A stretch of 64,000 bases of DNA, taken from contig JAEOAD010000603.1 of assembly GCA_036365145.1 (NCBI GenBank), positions 1,240,001-1,304,000 of the forward strand. The letters are read 5' to 3'. This DNA comes from Orientallactaga sibirica. Lineage: Eukaryota > Chordata > Mammalia > Rodentia > Dipodidae. Made by a program: the position numbers and the translations under genes. Positions 32,604 through 44,782 of the stretch are shown piece by piece (position 1 is the first letter of the stretch; each line of letters starts with the position of its first letter). The notes below the pieces were generated by a model. That model made no database searches. It saw only the letters and a list, made by a program, of their open reading frames with translations, and was not told where the DNA came from.

Positions 32604-33924
32604 CTACAAATGTATAGACTTGTGTGTGAACTGGAACCAAAAATAGGTACCAGAAACCAGTAAGCTGGTAAAAGGGTATAAGGGAGGGAGGAAAGGGAAG
32701 GACTTAAGTGTAGGGTATTGCACATATGTAAGTAGAAGAACTGAGTACAGGGAGGGGAATGGCCTAAGTGAGGCCATGGGAAGAGAATGCATAAAAGAAG
32801 GGCAGGGGGAGGGTCAATCTAAATACAAGATATTGTGAATAAGACATAAGTAAAATTACTTTTTTGAATAATGGTACATCTAGAAGCTGTAGACTGTTAC
32901 TAGAAAATTTTCAGTACCTGGCATGGGATTCCTTCAAGTGAGTTGTTGGCCAAGGAGGGCCTGGTAGCCTCCAAAACATTAAATGCTTTTGCCAAAGCCC
33001 TTGGTTTCCCTTGAGAAACAGATAGTAAGACCCTATTGCTGAAGACAACTCTTGCCTGAGAGGCAAGGTCACTGAGTAAGCAGGCTGGTACAGAGCAGAA
33101 AGCCTTCTCCCTGTAGACCAGCCAACTGAAAGCTGGAAAAAGCTGCACTGCATGCAGCGTATGGGAGACAGAAGTCATCAGCAGTGAAAACCGTGGACAT
33201 TGAATATTCAAGTTTGGCCAGACAGGCCCAATGACTGAACGGGTGCAATAGTGGCATGTCTACTCTTGGGATAACCAATCTGCTCCCTAATTGGACTGAA
33301 GGCCCTCTCTATGGGAGGGAATACATGCCTGGTACTGAAAATGCTAAGCAAAAGTCTAAGGCTGGTGAGGTCATGAGCCTTAGGGGTATAAAGCCTTCTC
33401 TTGTCTGACTAAATGTATATATTATTCCCACCAAGCTGCCCTGAAAATACTACACTTTATGTTCATATTCACATACTAATGCTACTCTCACTTCTGGTTA
33501 GAGAAGCATCTCTTTTCAGATGACGATGACCTCTGTGATGACCCAAAAGGCAACATAGTGCTGAGAAGAAGGGATGGAGGAGTGCCCAGCACTGAAACAC
33601 CTCTGTCACACCCTCCAAAGCTCAGGGACCATTGCGGAAGAGGGGACGGATAGAATGGATGAGCCAAAGGAAGGGTATGACCTCTTACAATGCAATTGCC
33701 CAGACAGAAATTGGCCTCGATATCCATGACCTTGCAGTGCCTAGCAATGCCTCCACAAGACCTTCAAATTGGAAGAAAAAGATGATGACATCAAATTAAG
33801 AGAGAGACTAATGGAGAGAGGGAGGGGATATGATGGAGATTGGACTTCTAAAGTGGAATGGGGGAGGGGAGGGAAATATCAGGTGGTTTTTGTGTATGTA
33901 AGTATAAAAGTTGTCAATAAAAAA
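32604..33924 (+). other. L1 3' UTR (lineage A)
   Basis: Matches 17551-18830 at most positions. It includes the polypyrimidine-AG motif CATCTCTTTTCAG (about 33508-33520) and the GTTGTCAATAAAAAA end (33910-33925). Confidence 0.85.
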
Positions 33925-33932
33925 ACAGCAAT

Positions 33933-33973
<41 letters not shown>

Positions 33974-33993
33974 ATTAATAAATAAAATATTTA
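33925..33993 (+). repeat. A-rich L1 tail, (AAAT)n
   Basis: About 65 bases of AAATAAAT repeats close the L1 and are followed by the right target-site duplication (33996-34017). Confidence 0.9.
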
Positions 33994-34065
33994 CCAAAAA
34001 AGAGGGTACTAACTCATGATGTATCAATACAATATATGTCCTTAAAAATATATATTAAAAAAATC
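33994..34065 (+). mobile_element. Right duplication and terminal piece of the old L1
   Basis: After GGGTACTAACTCAT comes GATGTATCAATACAATATATG, which matches the L1 3' terminus at 63631-63655 (GATGTATCCATACAAAATATA). The old L1 therefore resumes here and ends in an A-rich stretch near 34065. Confidence 0.75.
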
Positions 34066-35163
34066 CCAGTACCAGACATTCTATATTCTATATTTTCTAT
34101 GGCAAATCTTTAAAAAATTTACTAAGAAATTAATAAAATAAAATAATAAATAAGTTGTTATATCAAAGTATGCCAACTTTTCTATTGGGATTGCTAGGTA
34201 AGAACTAATGAAGTATTTCATACTATTATATGTACATATCATACACACATTTATTATACAGAAACACTCACATTATGAGAGGCACTAGAAGTGAAGTTCT
34301 GTATGATAACTTGTGATTCTCTTTTCGTGTTTATTCAGTCTGTGGCATGTGCTGATTTAAAAACACTTACCAGCGTTTTCTCCTTGTGTTTCTCCAATTG
34401 CCTCTTATGTGTTGTTTTCTGTTGTGTGATGGTAAACATATGTTAATATTATGCATGAGCAATGAACAAAGTGCTATACATTCTGTTTCTTATATTAAAT
34501 ATTGTTCACCTAGCATATAAAAGTCTATCAACTTTAATGGCATGGGAAATATTTCAAAATAATAAAATGTTTAATAATAGAATTATAACATTTTTCTGAA
34601 AAATAAATGAAGGGTCAGGAATTTGAAATACCATTTCCAATGTTTCTAGAGATAATTTTCTATACACATATGGATGTTAGCAATAATAACTATACCTGAT
34701 TAGCACATATGGTAGCATAGATAGTATTAAGTATCATTTAATAGTATTAAGTTGTCAGAATGGCATAAGATTGCTAAAATTTCAAATTATCACTCATGAC
34801 TTTTGGTGTCTAGATTAGACAAGGCTTAATCACAAAGACATGACATTATGGGAGACATTTTACATTTAATCTACCTCAGGTGGAATATACTTTTCACCAT
34901 TTTTAAACCATTTTTAAAAATTAATTATGATTATGTGAAAAGAAGAGTGGTTGGATAACCACAAGATTACTTAACCTCTGAGAATATCGTAAAGTATTTA
35001 GAACTAAGATGTTTCTGTAACATGTGGTGGAAACATGACGGTCATGGCTGCATGTGTTTTCCAAATTAGATGATGAAGAGTGGAAGCTATAACCAGTGCT
35101 ACTATCTACCACTGAATATGTTGAAAAAGCCAAAATTTTGGCTTTAGAAAAAATATAACACTT
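34066..35163. other. AT-rich intergenic DNA
   Basis: No coding potential and no recognisable repeat. Weak open frames here have no protein-like composition. Confidence 0.6.
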
Positions 35164-35521
35164 TGTAGCAGACAGCTTCAAGTTCACTGAGATGAACTTC
35201 CAGACCAGGCACAGATGTGAAGGAAGAGATTTATTGAAGCTTATAGATCCAGGAGAAGTTCCATAATGACAGAAGAAGCTGGCCTGTCTTCACAGGACCA
35301 AACACAGTGATTGAAGCCAAAAGCCAGAAGCCACACAGCACAACACACTTCAGAAACTCCAGCTAGGCACACTTTTCATATCTTTACATTGAAATCCTAA
35401 ACCCACCACCACACCTTAAGATCCACCCAGAGACACTGCCTCCAGCCAGGTGGCTGCAGTTGCAAACTATAAACTACTAAAACACTGAATATATTGAGGG
35501 ACATCTATTCAAACTACCACA
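35164..35521 (-). mobile_element. Solo LTR, ERVL/MaLR type
   Basis: The minus strand runs TGTGGTAGTTTGAATAGATG to AAGCTGTCTGCTACA. The same family is present as a second solo LTR at 43980-44364 (+). Five-base flanks CACTT (35159-35163) and TACTT (35522-35526) match at four of five positions. A minus-strand AATAAA (TTCAATAAATCTC, about 35225-35240) is the likely polyadenylation signal. Confidence 0.85.
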
Positions 35522-35991
35522 TACTTGAATTATTTAATTTCCTTTACTATGTTGTTTCCATACTTACAATATCTTCCAGCAGTTGTAAGATTTTCTCAGG
35601 TTTTAAGGTTTATATGCTTAATAATGATTCTTACCTAAATTAGTTGCAAGATTTATACTAAGGTGATCAACTTGATATATGTCCTAATTTTATCCACACT
35701 ACTCTAAATCACTTTAATCAGGAGAAGGTAATAAAGTCTGAGTTGGTATTCAAGCACTCTTCATTGTAAGTATGGTATTAATAGCATGCAAGTAAAATTT
35801 CCCAATTCATATTTAGGGCCTCTTCAATTGTAAAAATGGATTTTTTCATAATGGAACAGATTGTGGCTTAATAGAAAGGAGATTCCATCCTTCTTGGCAA
35901 ATCATATTTTAAATGGCATTATTAGTTTGTCCTAAATATAGTGAAATTTAACCTATTGAAAGTAAGTCATTTTGGTAACAACATAAAAGCC
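35522..35991. other. AT-rich intergenic DNA
   Basis: Nothing recognisable beyond low-complexity AT-rich sequence. Confidence 0.6.
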
Positions 35992-36001
35992 AGGATGTGC
36001 A

Positions 36002-36003
<2 letters not shown>

Positions 36004-36062
<59 letters not shown>

Positions 36063-36071
36063 TTATTATTG

Positions 36072-36108
<37 letters not shown>

Positions 36109-36321
36109 CAAGAGAAAAAGGGGGGGGGAGAATGGGTGCACCAGCAGCCTCTCAGCCTCTGTGAATGAACTCCAGATGTGTGTGCACCCTTGTGGGAAAG
36201 TGCGGCATTGTGCTCTTGAGTAACTTTTTGTGTCTGGCTAAACTTGGGACTGGGAGATAGAATGGGCATTCTTAGGTTTGGCAGGCAGACTCCTTAACTG
36301 GTAAGCCATCTCTCCAGCCCG
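36004..36321 (-). mobile_element. B2-like (Dip-type) SINE with microsatellite tail
   Basis: The minus-strand head GGGCTGGAGAGATGGC is at 36305-36320. The tail on the left grew into (GA)n (36074-36101), (TTA)n (36031-36070) and (TTG)n (36004-36030) arrays. It is flanked by a 13-bp duplication, AGGATGTGCATGT (35992-36004 and 36322-36334). Frames through the TTG/TTA run give poly-Leu and are artefacts. Confidence 0.92.
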
Positions 36322-36334
36322 AGGATGTGCATGT

Positions 36335-37270
36335 CTTATGTAGCCATGCCTTTCAGAGATTCTTAACAAAGATTTAATTTCCATAATAAAATTTATTTCT
36401 TTCCAGAAAAAAAGAGAAGAACTAAAAAATGATAAGTTGAATACTTATGGTCAATTATAAAGCATTACTTTATAATGAAATATTTGGCTCCTTGATGTGA
36501 AACTCCATTAGTATTGTTAGATGACTCAAAATGAAATATTAGTAGTCTGCTATGGAATTCAAGTTTCACAGATCATATATTATTGACGAAGAATATACTA
36601 TGGAAAGAGGTTTCACTTTAACATTTTGTTTTGTGTTAAAAAAACAATCAAACTCTAGGATATATGTTTAAAGACAATGTTTGTACACTTTGTGTGATAA
36701 CAATGGAACAGCAAACAAACTATGAGGCATGTGTCAGAAGGAAGTCAGAACCCAATGCTGGGAGCAATTTATTTTTTCCATTTCCAAAGTTGTAAAACAT
36801 GTGATGAATACATTACTGGGAAATTGGTTAAATCAAAGCTCATAATCATATCATATATATATGACTTTTGACATTTTGTAGTTATATTTCTTATTTATAG
36901 TAAATACTCAGAAGACCAAAATAATCTAAATAAATCTCATACCAATTTACTTTACTGGCATATTTTAGTAGTTGATAGATAATCATGCTGTCACTTAAAA
37001 TCAGATTACTTATATAAAGAGTGGCCACTTTATTAATTCCACATATAGGTTCTTCTTTGCTTGATGAACATCAGAGTCTATGATTAATGGAGATGTTGTA
37101 AATATTTGTTTCAAACCAATAGTGTGAGACTACTGTTTTAATTTTGGTAGAATCAGTAATAATGCTAACTAGAGAATCTGATTTAATTTTTATATGTATA
37201 AACATCAAACATTAAATAATATTTAGAAATATGGAAGTAAATTAAAGCTGATCCTTAGAAATGCACATGC
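36335..37270. other. AT-rich intergenic DNA
   Basis: No gene or clear repeat seen. Confidence 0.6.
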
Positions 37271-37277
37271 ATTGAAA

Positions 37278-37484
37278 TGTTTTTTAATGAGAGAGAACGA
37301 GTGAGAGAAAGGAGAGAGAGAGAGAGAGAGAGAGAGAGTATAGATGCACCTCTTGTCACTGCAAAGAAATTCTAGATGCATGCACCACTTTGTGTGTCTG
37401 GCCTTAGATGGGATCTGGAGAATTGAACCCAAGTGGCAGGCTTTGCAAACAGATACCTGTAACCTCATCCATTTCCCCAGTCCT
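37278..37484 (-). mobile_element. B2-like (Dip-type) SINE
   Basis: Minus-strand copy with a (GA)n stretch at 37305-37338 and the usual GTGGTGCATGCATCTAG-like middle. The 5' head is degraded (ACTGGGGAAATGG at about 37470-37482). Flanking TGAAATGTTTTTTAA and TGAAATAATTTTTTTAA suggest a duplicated target. Confidence 0.8.
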
Positions 37485-38329
37485 TAAGTGAAATAATTTT
37501 TTTAAGGTAAAAGAAATAGTCAGTTTATTGAGAAAGAGAAAGGTTCTCCTGAGACTGAGAGTAGGCTAGTGAGCAGGGAAATACATACACCCAAATGTGC
37601 CTTTCAATGAACCTTGTGGCCCTTTATGGACTATCTGCATAGTATAGCCACTCTCCTATTTGTATACTGTGAGCCACCCACCCCAGTCCTTAACTGAAAC
37701 AATTTTGAACAACTTATTTAAGTTTCCACTATAATTCTTGACACCATACAGGATCAAAAAGGTAATTTCATTTTAGAGATAAAAATGGTGAGAAATGATC
37801 AAAGAAAAATCATATCTATCAATGTATCTAGCTAGCCATATCTAATCCATATCTTTCTGTTTAACATCTATCACCTATCTCTCTCTCTCTCTCTCTCTCT
37901 ATAATCTATCTATAAATCTATCTACCTATTATCTATAAATCTATCTACCTATTATCGAATCAAGAGATGAAAATAATAAATAGACTAATGATAATCTGAT
38001 ACATGCAAATTAAACTTCAAGGGTTGAAAAAAATATTTTAAAATATTTATAATAAATATTTAGTAAGTAAATATTTATAAAAAACAATATATAACTTTTA
38101 CAAATTTAGAAAGATCAAACATCACAGTATGGAGAATTTTATATAATTTTAACAGGATTATCAATAGAACAAAATAAAATACCTAGCCATAAGTAGAATA
38201 TCATATATATACTGCAATTAACTGAGAAAAAGTGAAAATCTTTAAGTCTGGAAATAACATCACATGCAGGAGGACAACAGTAAGTACTACAACACACTTT
38301 TCATTTGAAAATAGAACAGAATTCGTTGC
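37485..38329. other. Intergenic DNA with TATC/TC microsatellites
   Basis: A (CTAT)n/(CT)n-rich block spans about 37800-37960, with (CT)11 near 37877-37900. A short segment at 37500-37690 looks like an old unidentified repeat. From about 38130 faint L1 ORF2-like sequence is visible. No gene. Confidence 0.6.
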
Positions 38330-39478
38330 CAGCACACCTGAACTGCAAAAAAAACGCATCAAAGTTCTTTAGGGAACAGATTGGTTAAGAAATGGAAGCT
38401 TGGATCTCCACAAGTAAAGAATGCTACAAAGGGAATTAAAGGAATTAAGTGTAAATCATTCCACCATACTTTTTATTCCATGGAAAGAATTGAAACTCTA
38501 CAGAAAAATACTTATAACTGCTGTAGTGTGTATTTATTGTCTATGTATAATTAAAATATAGAACCAGAACAACACTTAGCATGACTGGGAAAATTTGAGT
38601 ACATTGCAAACTAGTTAAATTACAAAAATGAAGCAAGATTATTAGACATAAAATGAAATATTAAAACAAAAAGCAATCTGGGATAAGCAACATAAAAATC
38701 TTTGTCTTCTGCTTTCTCATGGGCAGGGTTCTTTATATTCTCTCTACTTTCCCTCTCTTAATCTAAAAATCTCTGTAAATTTTAGAAAATGCAAAAATCC
38801 AACAATGAACTTGAAATCAGGAAGCAAAATTTTAATACAACCACATTTATAATTACAATAATATAACAGAAAGATTCTTGAAAGTAAAAAGAAATAGAAA
38901 TAAATTTTAAGTGAACAGGAATCAAGAGAAATTGGAAATAATCATATTATCAGGTTAGCCGACTACATATATATTCTAAAAGTTAAGGAAAAATAGCTAA
39001 TAATAGAAGCATCAACACCTAAGAAGCAAGCAACAAATTTTCAGAAAAATTGAAAGGATATGGATATCGAAGATATGAAAACTCCTATCAACATATCCAA
39101 TTGAATTCATGTTTACAGAATGTGAAAAATCATAGGTCATATTATTTCAAATGCACATTGAATATCAACTAAAACCATTTTTTATCCAACAAAAGAAACC
39201 TTCAAAAATTAATACAAAGAAAACTTATTAGTAAATATTTCTTACAGGATCATAATGAAAATAAATGGAAAATATTTAACAGATCAAAAATATCCAAAAT
39301 ATTTGAAAGTTAAACCAAATATTTCTAAATAATTAACCAAATATGAAATATTAAAAATATAGAACATAATTTAGTTGAGTCACAATTACAGTATTCAAAA
39401 TAACATTTATGCTGTTAAATACTAATGTAAGACAACAGTAAATACCTCAAATCAGTGGCTTAAAAAAATTCAAAACAG
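38330..39478 (+). mobile_element. Ancient, heavily decayed L1
   Basis: The stretch AAAGTTCTTTAGGGAACAG...TGGAAGCTTGGATCT (about 38358-38415) resembles the ORF1-end region of old mammal-wide L1s. A-rich sequence in the following kilobase has scattered ORF2-like phrases. Identification is by pattern only, and the borders are uncertain. Confidence 0.4.
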
Positions 39479-39680
39479 GGCTGGAGAGATGGCCTAGCAG
39501 TTGAGGCACTTGCCTCCAAAGCCTAAAGACCTAGGTTCAATTCTCCAAAACCCACAAAAGCCAGATGCACATGGTGGTGCATGTATCTGGACTTTGTTTG
39601 CAGTAGCTACAGGACCTGGTGCCCCTATTCTCTCTGTTTCTCTGTCTCCTAAATAAATAAAAATAAAAATTTAAATATTT
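39479..39680 (+). mobile_element. B2-like (Dip-type) SINE
   Basis: The clearest plus-strand copy: GGGCTGGAGAGATGGCCTAG head with A box, GGTTCAATTCTCC B box (about 39533-39545), AGCCAGATGCACATGGTGG, CTTTGTTTGCAGTAGCTAC, CCTATTCTCTCTGTTTCTC and an AAATAAATAAAAATAAAA tail. Flanks ATTCAAAAC and TTTCAAAAC are near duplicates. This copy defines the family for the others here. Confidence 0.92.
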
Positions 39681-40060
39681 CAAAACTAAAAAGATCCCTA
39701 AAGAAGAAAAGAATGAAGTATAAATATCAATGAAATTGACAACTGAGAATTATTGTAGCAAATATATAAAACAAAATATCTTTGAAAATATCTACAATAC
39801 TGGTAACTATGAAAAACTGGGAAATACAAATTATAACTAACAGTAAATTAAGTGACAACATCAACACAGAAACAGTAAGGGTATTGACTGGAGAAAGACA
39901 GAGGAGGAGGAAGAGTATGTTTGTGGGGGGGGAGGGTTAAAAGATCAAAAACAAAACTCATAAAAACTATTCTGGGCTTTCTAGAATTCTGTATCCTTCA
40001 TTGCAACCCATGGTTCACATTCACAGCTCCGTACTTTGTCAAATATCAATCCATTACTTT
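39681..40060. other. Intergenic DNA with decayed L1 ORF2-like sequence
   Basis: 39690-39800 (AATATCAATGAAATTGACAAC and AAACAAAATATCTTTGAAAA) resembles the ORF2 linker of very old L1s. A G-run lies at 39926-39938. No gene. Confidence 0.45.
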
Positions 40061-40061
40061 T

Positions 40062-40212
40062 CTTTTATTTTGGGGTATTTTGAGGTAGAGTCTCATTCTA
40101 GCTCAGGCTGACCTCTTCACTATGTAGTATCTGGATGGCCTCGAACTCACAGTGATCCTCCCTCTTCAGTCTCCTGAGTGCTAGGTTTAAAGGCATGTGC
40201 CACCACATCAGG
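40062..40212 (-). mobile_element. B1-type SINE
   Basis: Minus-strand B1 (TTTGAGGTAGAGTCTCATTC, CTCAGGCTGACCT, CTCGAACTCACAGTGATCCT, TAAAGGCATGTGCCACCAC). Target duplication ATC(C/T)ATTACTTTT at 40048-40060 and 40213-40225. Confidence 0.9.
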
Positions 40213-40225
40213 ATCTATTACTTTT

Positions 40226-40534
40226 AAGTTCAATTTTTCTCAAATTCTCAGACATAGGGAGAATGCAATCAACCTCCTTGTCAGAATATCTTATGAACTG
40301 CCTCTAGCTCTGTTCCCAACAAATTCCTTTCCCTTGGAAGCCTCATAAGCTGAGCCTCCAGATATCATATGTCTCTCTGTATTTTGGTCTCTCAAAAACT
40401 TACCAGAATGGTTCCCATGGACAGAATTGAAAACCCCTTCATAGTCCCCCTACAAACCATTTTCAAAAGACTGAAAACTCTACAATCTGGCTTATTGCAG
40501 CACTTATTGCAGGTCCCACTTTGCTAGCAATTTT
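40226..40534. other. Intergenic DNA, no gene recognised
   Basis: Mixed-composition sequence with no open frame of note and no repeat that I recognise. Confidence 0.55.
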
Positions 40535-40880
40535 CTAAAATATTTCCCTTCTTGATGCTGTGACAAAACACCTAACCACAAGCACCTTATGGATGGAAAA
40601 GGCTTATTTTGGCTTATGTTCAAAAACATAAGCCTCATCATGACTGAAAAGCATGGACTGAGCAGATAGCCAGGCATCACATCTTATCAGTAGAGTGGAA
40701 GTAGTATGAGGGAGCTAGCTATGAACACCTAGTCAGGCTAGACATTTAATAAACTGCAAACCTAATCTCCAGTAATACATCCTTCCATCAAGACTTCACT
40801 TGCCAATAGCTCCGCCAGGCTTAATTCCAAATACCCGAGACTATAGTAGACATTTTCCGATTAAATACCTCAGCCAGTAT
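40535..40880 (-). mobile_element. MaLR/ORR1-like LTR
   Basis: GATGCTGTGACAAAACACC, GGAAAAGGCTTATTTTGGC and CAAGACTTCACTTGCC...CCAGGC follow the layout of rodent MaLR LTRs read on the minus strand. The ends are worn. Confidence 0.65.
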
Positions 40881-42489
40881 ACAAGTTACAACCTGGGAAA
40901 GAGAATTGGTTTTGAGATTATAGGTGGGGGCATAAATAAGATGATGAATTGCTCCTAATTTTGAAGAGTCTGACTTTTTTGAGGGGGGGAAGACAAAAAT
41001 GTTCTAAAATTGTAGTGATAATTCACACATCTGTGAGCATATTAGAAAACATTGGATCACACAGTGTAAGTGGGTGAATTTTATGATATATGTGTTTTGT
41101 TTCAAAGTACATGTTCTTTAAATTAGGGTGTGTTGCTTTAAAAACATTATTCTAATCTTAATTAATTCTAATCTCAATTAAAGATAAATAATACCTGATA
41201 TGTCTCATAAATTTTGTGAAAGATTTAGAAGAAAAATGTGGTGGAAGTTTGGCTTCTATTTTTTAAAATCTCTCTTAGTTTTTATGCATGGGAAGAAGCA
41301 TGCTATTTTTAGCAGCTAATTTACCTTTGCAAAGCTAAGTTAAGATTTCATTGAAAGTTGGTTTTTACTCAAGCAAAGGAAATTTTATATATAGTTTTCC
41401 TCTGATTTCCATCTAGAAAATACCTTGTTTGATGGCATAAGCTAACAGCTTGCTGTGACTATTCATAGACTGATAATTGGAGGATATAAAATTTCTATAC
41501 ACTTTGAGTCTTTGGCATTCAGACTCAAATGTAATGTAAGTAAATGAGTGTAAGTTTATATGTGCCTGTATACATAGAATATTTTAATTTTTTGATCCTT
41601 CCATAATGGATACAGAAGTAAATAAATTTCTCTCTTACAATAATCAGGAATGTAATTCTAAGAGGTGTTTTGTAAATTTATGTGCAAGAAGTAGTAGCAT
41701 TTTGCTGTTTAGTGACATTGTTCAGTAATTTTTTACATTTACTTTTATCAAAGGAAAGCCATCAGTGAGTGAAGAGGAAAGTTTTATGCAGCTACCATGT
41801 AAAAATTAAAGCCCTAGTTATATTAAACTATATTTTTAAGCAAGTGCATGTAACTGCTGAGCCATTTTCACAGCCTTCCTAAACTATATTTTCAATTCAC
41901 TAAATCGGCCTTATTCTATTTTTGATGTCTCATTTATTTCAAAGCAAAATCCATTGGATTTCTTGACATATTTGTTTGTTATTGAATATTTATTGCTTGT
42001 TAGTTGAAGAAATAAAAAGAGCCATTAGCACAATATAGACAATACTTACAATGAACTCAATGCCTATTAAATGACATTGTTATGATTTATAAAACTTGTT
42101 ATTCCCACAAACAGATGCCTTTCATCCCATTAAACACAATTAAAATTCAAGCACATCACATCTTTATGAACAAAAACAATGATAAAAAATAAACTAAAAT
42201 GGTATTATACAATGGAAATACTTCTTCATAAAATGTTTTATCTATTTTCCATTTATGAATTTTAATATACAAGTTCAAAATTTTTCATGCCTCAAGTATC
42301 ATTTTAGTTACATCAAACTTACCTATATTTGCAATAAGTATATGTGTGTATATGTTTGTGTGTTCACATATATAAACTTATATTAAAGGAATTAAGGCTC
42401 AGTAAGAATACCATTTATGTTTAGCCCCTAGAAAATTGAACATTATTGTTAGGATTGAAAACTAAGGAATATACATTTACTATTTATTT
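40881..42489. other. AT-rich intergenic DNA
   Basis: About 1.6 kb with no coding potential and no repeat I can name. Confidence 0.6.
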
Positions 42490-43255
42490 GAACCAGCTAT
42501 TCCAATGTTCAGTATCTATTCTAAAGTCTCTACTCTCTATTTCAGATATATTTGCTCCTTTATTATCACCATATTCATAATAGCTAGTAATTGGAATCAA
42601 CCCAGATGCCAATTGACTGAAGAATGGATAACGAAGATGTGGTATGTTTATACAATGGAGTTCTACTCAGCAGTAAGAAAAAGTGAAATAATGAAATTTG
42701 CAAGAAAATGGATGGACTTGGAAAATATGCTAAGCAAGGTCACACAGTATAAAAAAATCAAATGCTGCATATTTTCTTTCCTATGTAGCTCCTAAAATGG
42801 GCCAGCTGAAGAGGAGAGAAAAAGGCAGTAAGCATTAGGCCTATGGGTGGATAACTGGAATGAGAACAGGAAAAAGTAAAAACAGTGAGGGAGGAGAAGT
42901 GTTAACAGATAACCTAATAGAGGGAAAGAATATTGGGAGTGGGATGGTGGGGAGCAAGGGGAAGTGAGAGCAGGGAAGGTAACTACACAAACCTAAAGAC
43001 CAAAGTAGTTAGTACATTAGAAAATGCACTCTGGTGTACTAGCATATAAGATATTACCCCCAATCAAGGAAGGTACAGAGCAGACCAATGTGTCCAATAG
43101 AAGCTGGAGAAAGCTTCATCCTAAAACCTCAGGCTCTGGCTTATGAATCCCAAGACCAGAAATGGGTTACTATCTACAGTAAGCAGTTAGCTAGGGAGAT
43201 TCTTGAGGTCCCTAAATCAAATTAGGCCATTGCCAAGCACTTAGTTACTCAACAG
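42490..43255 (+). mobile_element. L1 3' end fragment
   Basis: 42505-42795 encodes the last ~90 residues of ORF2p ([40 protein letters not shown]), then a stop and a purine-rich 3' UTR (GGGAGTGGGATGGTGGGGAGC) to about 43255. The 5' part is missing. Confidence 0.8.
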
Positions 43256-43557
43256 AGATAAGCTCATGATCAGGAAGAAAAAAACAGCCGATAAACTAGG
43301 AGAAAATCTTTGCCAGCTATATATCTGACACAGAAATAATGTATAGAATGTACACTGAGCACCAGAAATAACAATAAGCAAATAAGCAATCAAACAACCC
43401 AATAAATAAATAGAAAAATGATAAGAACAAATAGTTTGCAAAGTTGACATACAGCTGGACAATAAATATATTAAAATGTTCAACTTCATTAGTCATAAGA
43501 GAAAAACAGTTCAAAAGTAAACAAAGATTGAATTTTAAGGATGGCTGTCATCAATAA
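43256..43557 (+). mobile_element. L1 ORF2 fragment
   Basis: The plus strand reads GEN(L)CQLYI-like sequence: AGGAGAAAATCTTTGCCAGC, CAAACAACCCAATAAATAAA, and TTAAAATGTTCAACTTC. These match the part of ORF2 around 16780-17030, but with many stops. It lies upstream in L1 of the fragment just before it, so order is broken and it is a separate piece. Confidence 0.7.
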
Positions 43558-43979
43558 GTTCAGCAAGAAAGCTGCACTATTGCCCATTTCCCCTGTTACT
43601 CTATGGTTTCAGCTGGGGCCCTGGTGTGATAGGCTGATTCTCCCTTCAGGCTCAGTGTCCACCTGAAAAAGAGAAGCAAATTCTCCAACGGAGAGAGAAG
43701 TTAGTTCAAGATAGATGGAATGGCCATAGTTATTTTAGAGAGAATTTTATGTGTAGGCCCTCTTCTAGCACACATTTGGTGGGAACTTGATATTGCAGAA
43801 TGGGCTCATTTTTTGGATATGGTTTTGACTTATTTCCCAGTTCCAGCAATGAGTTCCATTCCACTGAGTGGATCTATTAGCCAACTCAAGAGCAGTTTGT
43901 TACCCACTATGGCTGTGTGCTACTATTGCACTTGTTTGAGCATCATGTCAGATTGTTTACTGCTGAGTAGCTTAGAGTG

Positions 43980-44364
43980 TGTGGTAGTTTGAATATATGT
44001 CCCCCAATATATTCAGTGTTTTATTAGTTATAGTTTGCATCTAAAATCACCTTGCTAGAGGCAATGTCACTGGGGGCGGATATTAAGGTGTGGTGGTGGG
44101 TTTGTGATTCCATTGTAAAGATATACAAAGTGTGCCTAATAGGAGTTCCTGAAGTGTGCTGTGGCTTGGCTGTAGTTTGCTCTGTGTGCTGTGTGCCTGG
44201 TTGGATTTTTACTCTCTCTTGCTTGGTACTGTGAGAGCAGGCCCCTTCTTCTGCCATTATGGAACTTCCCCTGGATCTGTAAGCTTCAATAAATAATATC
44301 CCTTCCTCCATAACTGTGCCTGGTCTGGAAGTTCATCTCAGCGAACCTGAAGCTGTCTGCTACA
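43980..44364 (+). mobile_element. Solo LTR, ERVL/MaLR type
   Basis: From TGTGGTAGTTTGAATATATG to AAGCTGTCTGCTACA, 385 bp. Perfect 5-bp duplication GAGTG at 43975-43979 and 44365-44369. It carries TTCAATAAATAAT (about 44286-44300) as the polyadenylation signal. It is the same family as 35164-35521. A solo LTR arises by recombination between the two LTRs of a provirus. Confidence 0.93.
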
Positions 44365-44688
44365 GAGTGCAAGTTGTTTGGACAGATATCAGTCATTTTC
44401 CCCTAGTAGCTCATGTATCACCCTCTGGCACTAGACAAGCTAACTATATGTGGACTGACCCTCTTCCAGATTCAACCAGGTCACTCCATGTTCCATCCCA
44501 ACAGCATATGGTGTCTTCGGCAGTAGGGTCTTACCATTAATCTTTGGTGGGTCATCAAGAACTATGACAGAAATCTCTTTTTTTGGGGAAATCTTGTAGG
44601 TCTCTCTGATCAACAGCTCATTGTGAAAGTTAACCCCATGCTGGTACTCAGAGTTACAAATCAGTGCCAAGGAAGATGAAGGAAGAAA

Positions 44689-44732
44689 AACATAGATTAT
44701 ATAAAAGAGAAAGAGAGAATAGACAGGAGAGG

Positions 44733-44780
<48 letters not shown>

Positions 44781-44782
44781 AA
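44689..44782 (+). repeat. (GA)n microsatellite
   Basis: Purine run with an uninterrupted (GA) core at about 44737-44776, inside the L1 3' UTR. The open frame through it is low-complexity. Confidence 0.9.

Larger units (their letters stand above)
26235..33993 (+). mobile_element. Near-complete lineage-A L1 inserted by twin priming (5' inversion)
   Basis: One insertion, bounded by a ~20-bp duplication, contains an inverted 5' portion (26235-31346, minus: 5' UTR, ORF1, ORF2 up to the middle of its C-terminal part), a 209-bp inverted ORF2 fragment (31349-31556), and a direct 3' portion (31557-33993, plus: rest of ORF2, 3' UTR, A-rich tail). The last L1 base of the inverted part (GCCAAAAAT) and the first of the direct part (GAAAAGATAGCC) are only about 10 bases apart in the intact L1 at 16425-16450. 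Together the parts cover an essentially full-length element. Confidence 0.9.

Noticed and set aside
36001..36070. Trinucleotide array as a CRISPR-like or regulatory repeat
   Set aside because: A simple microsatellite without spacers.
35941..36168. Open frame with a poly-Leu run
   Set aside because: It is the translation of (TTG)n/(TTA)n and (GA)n in the tail of a SINE.
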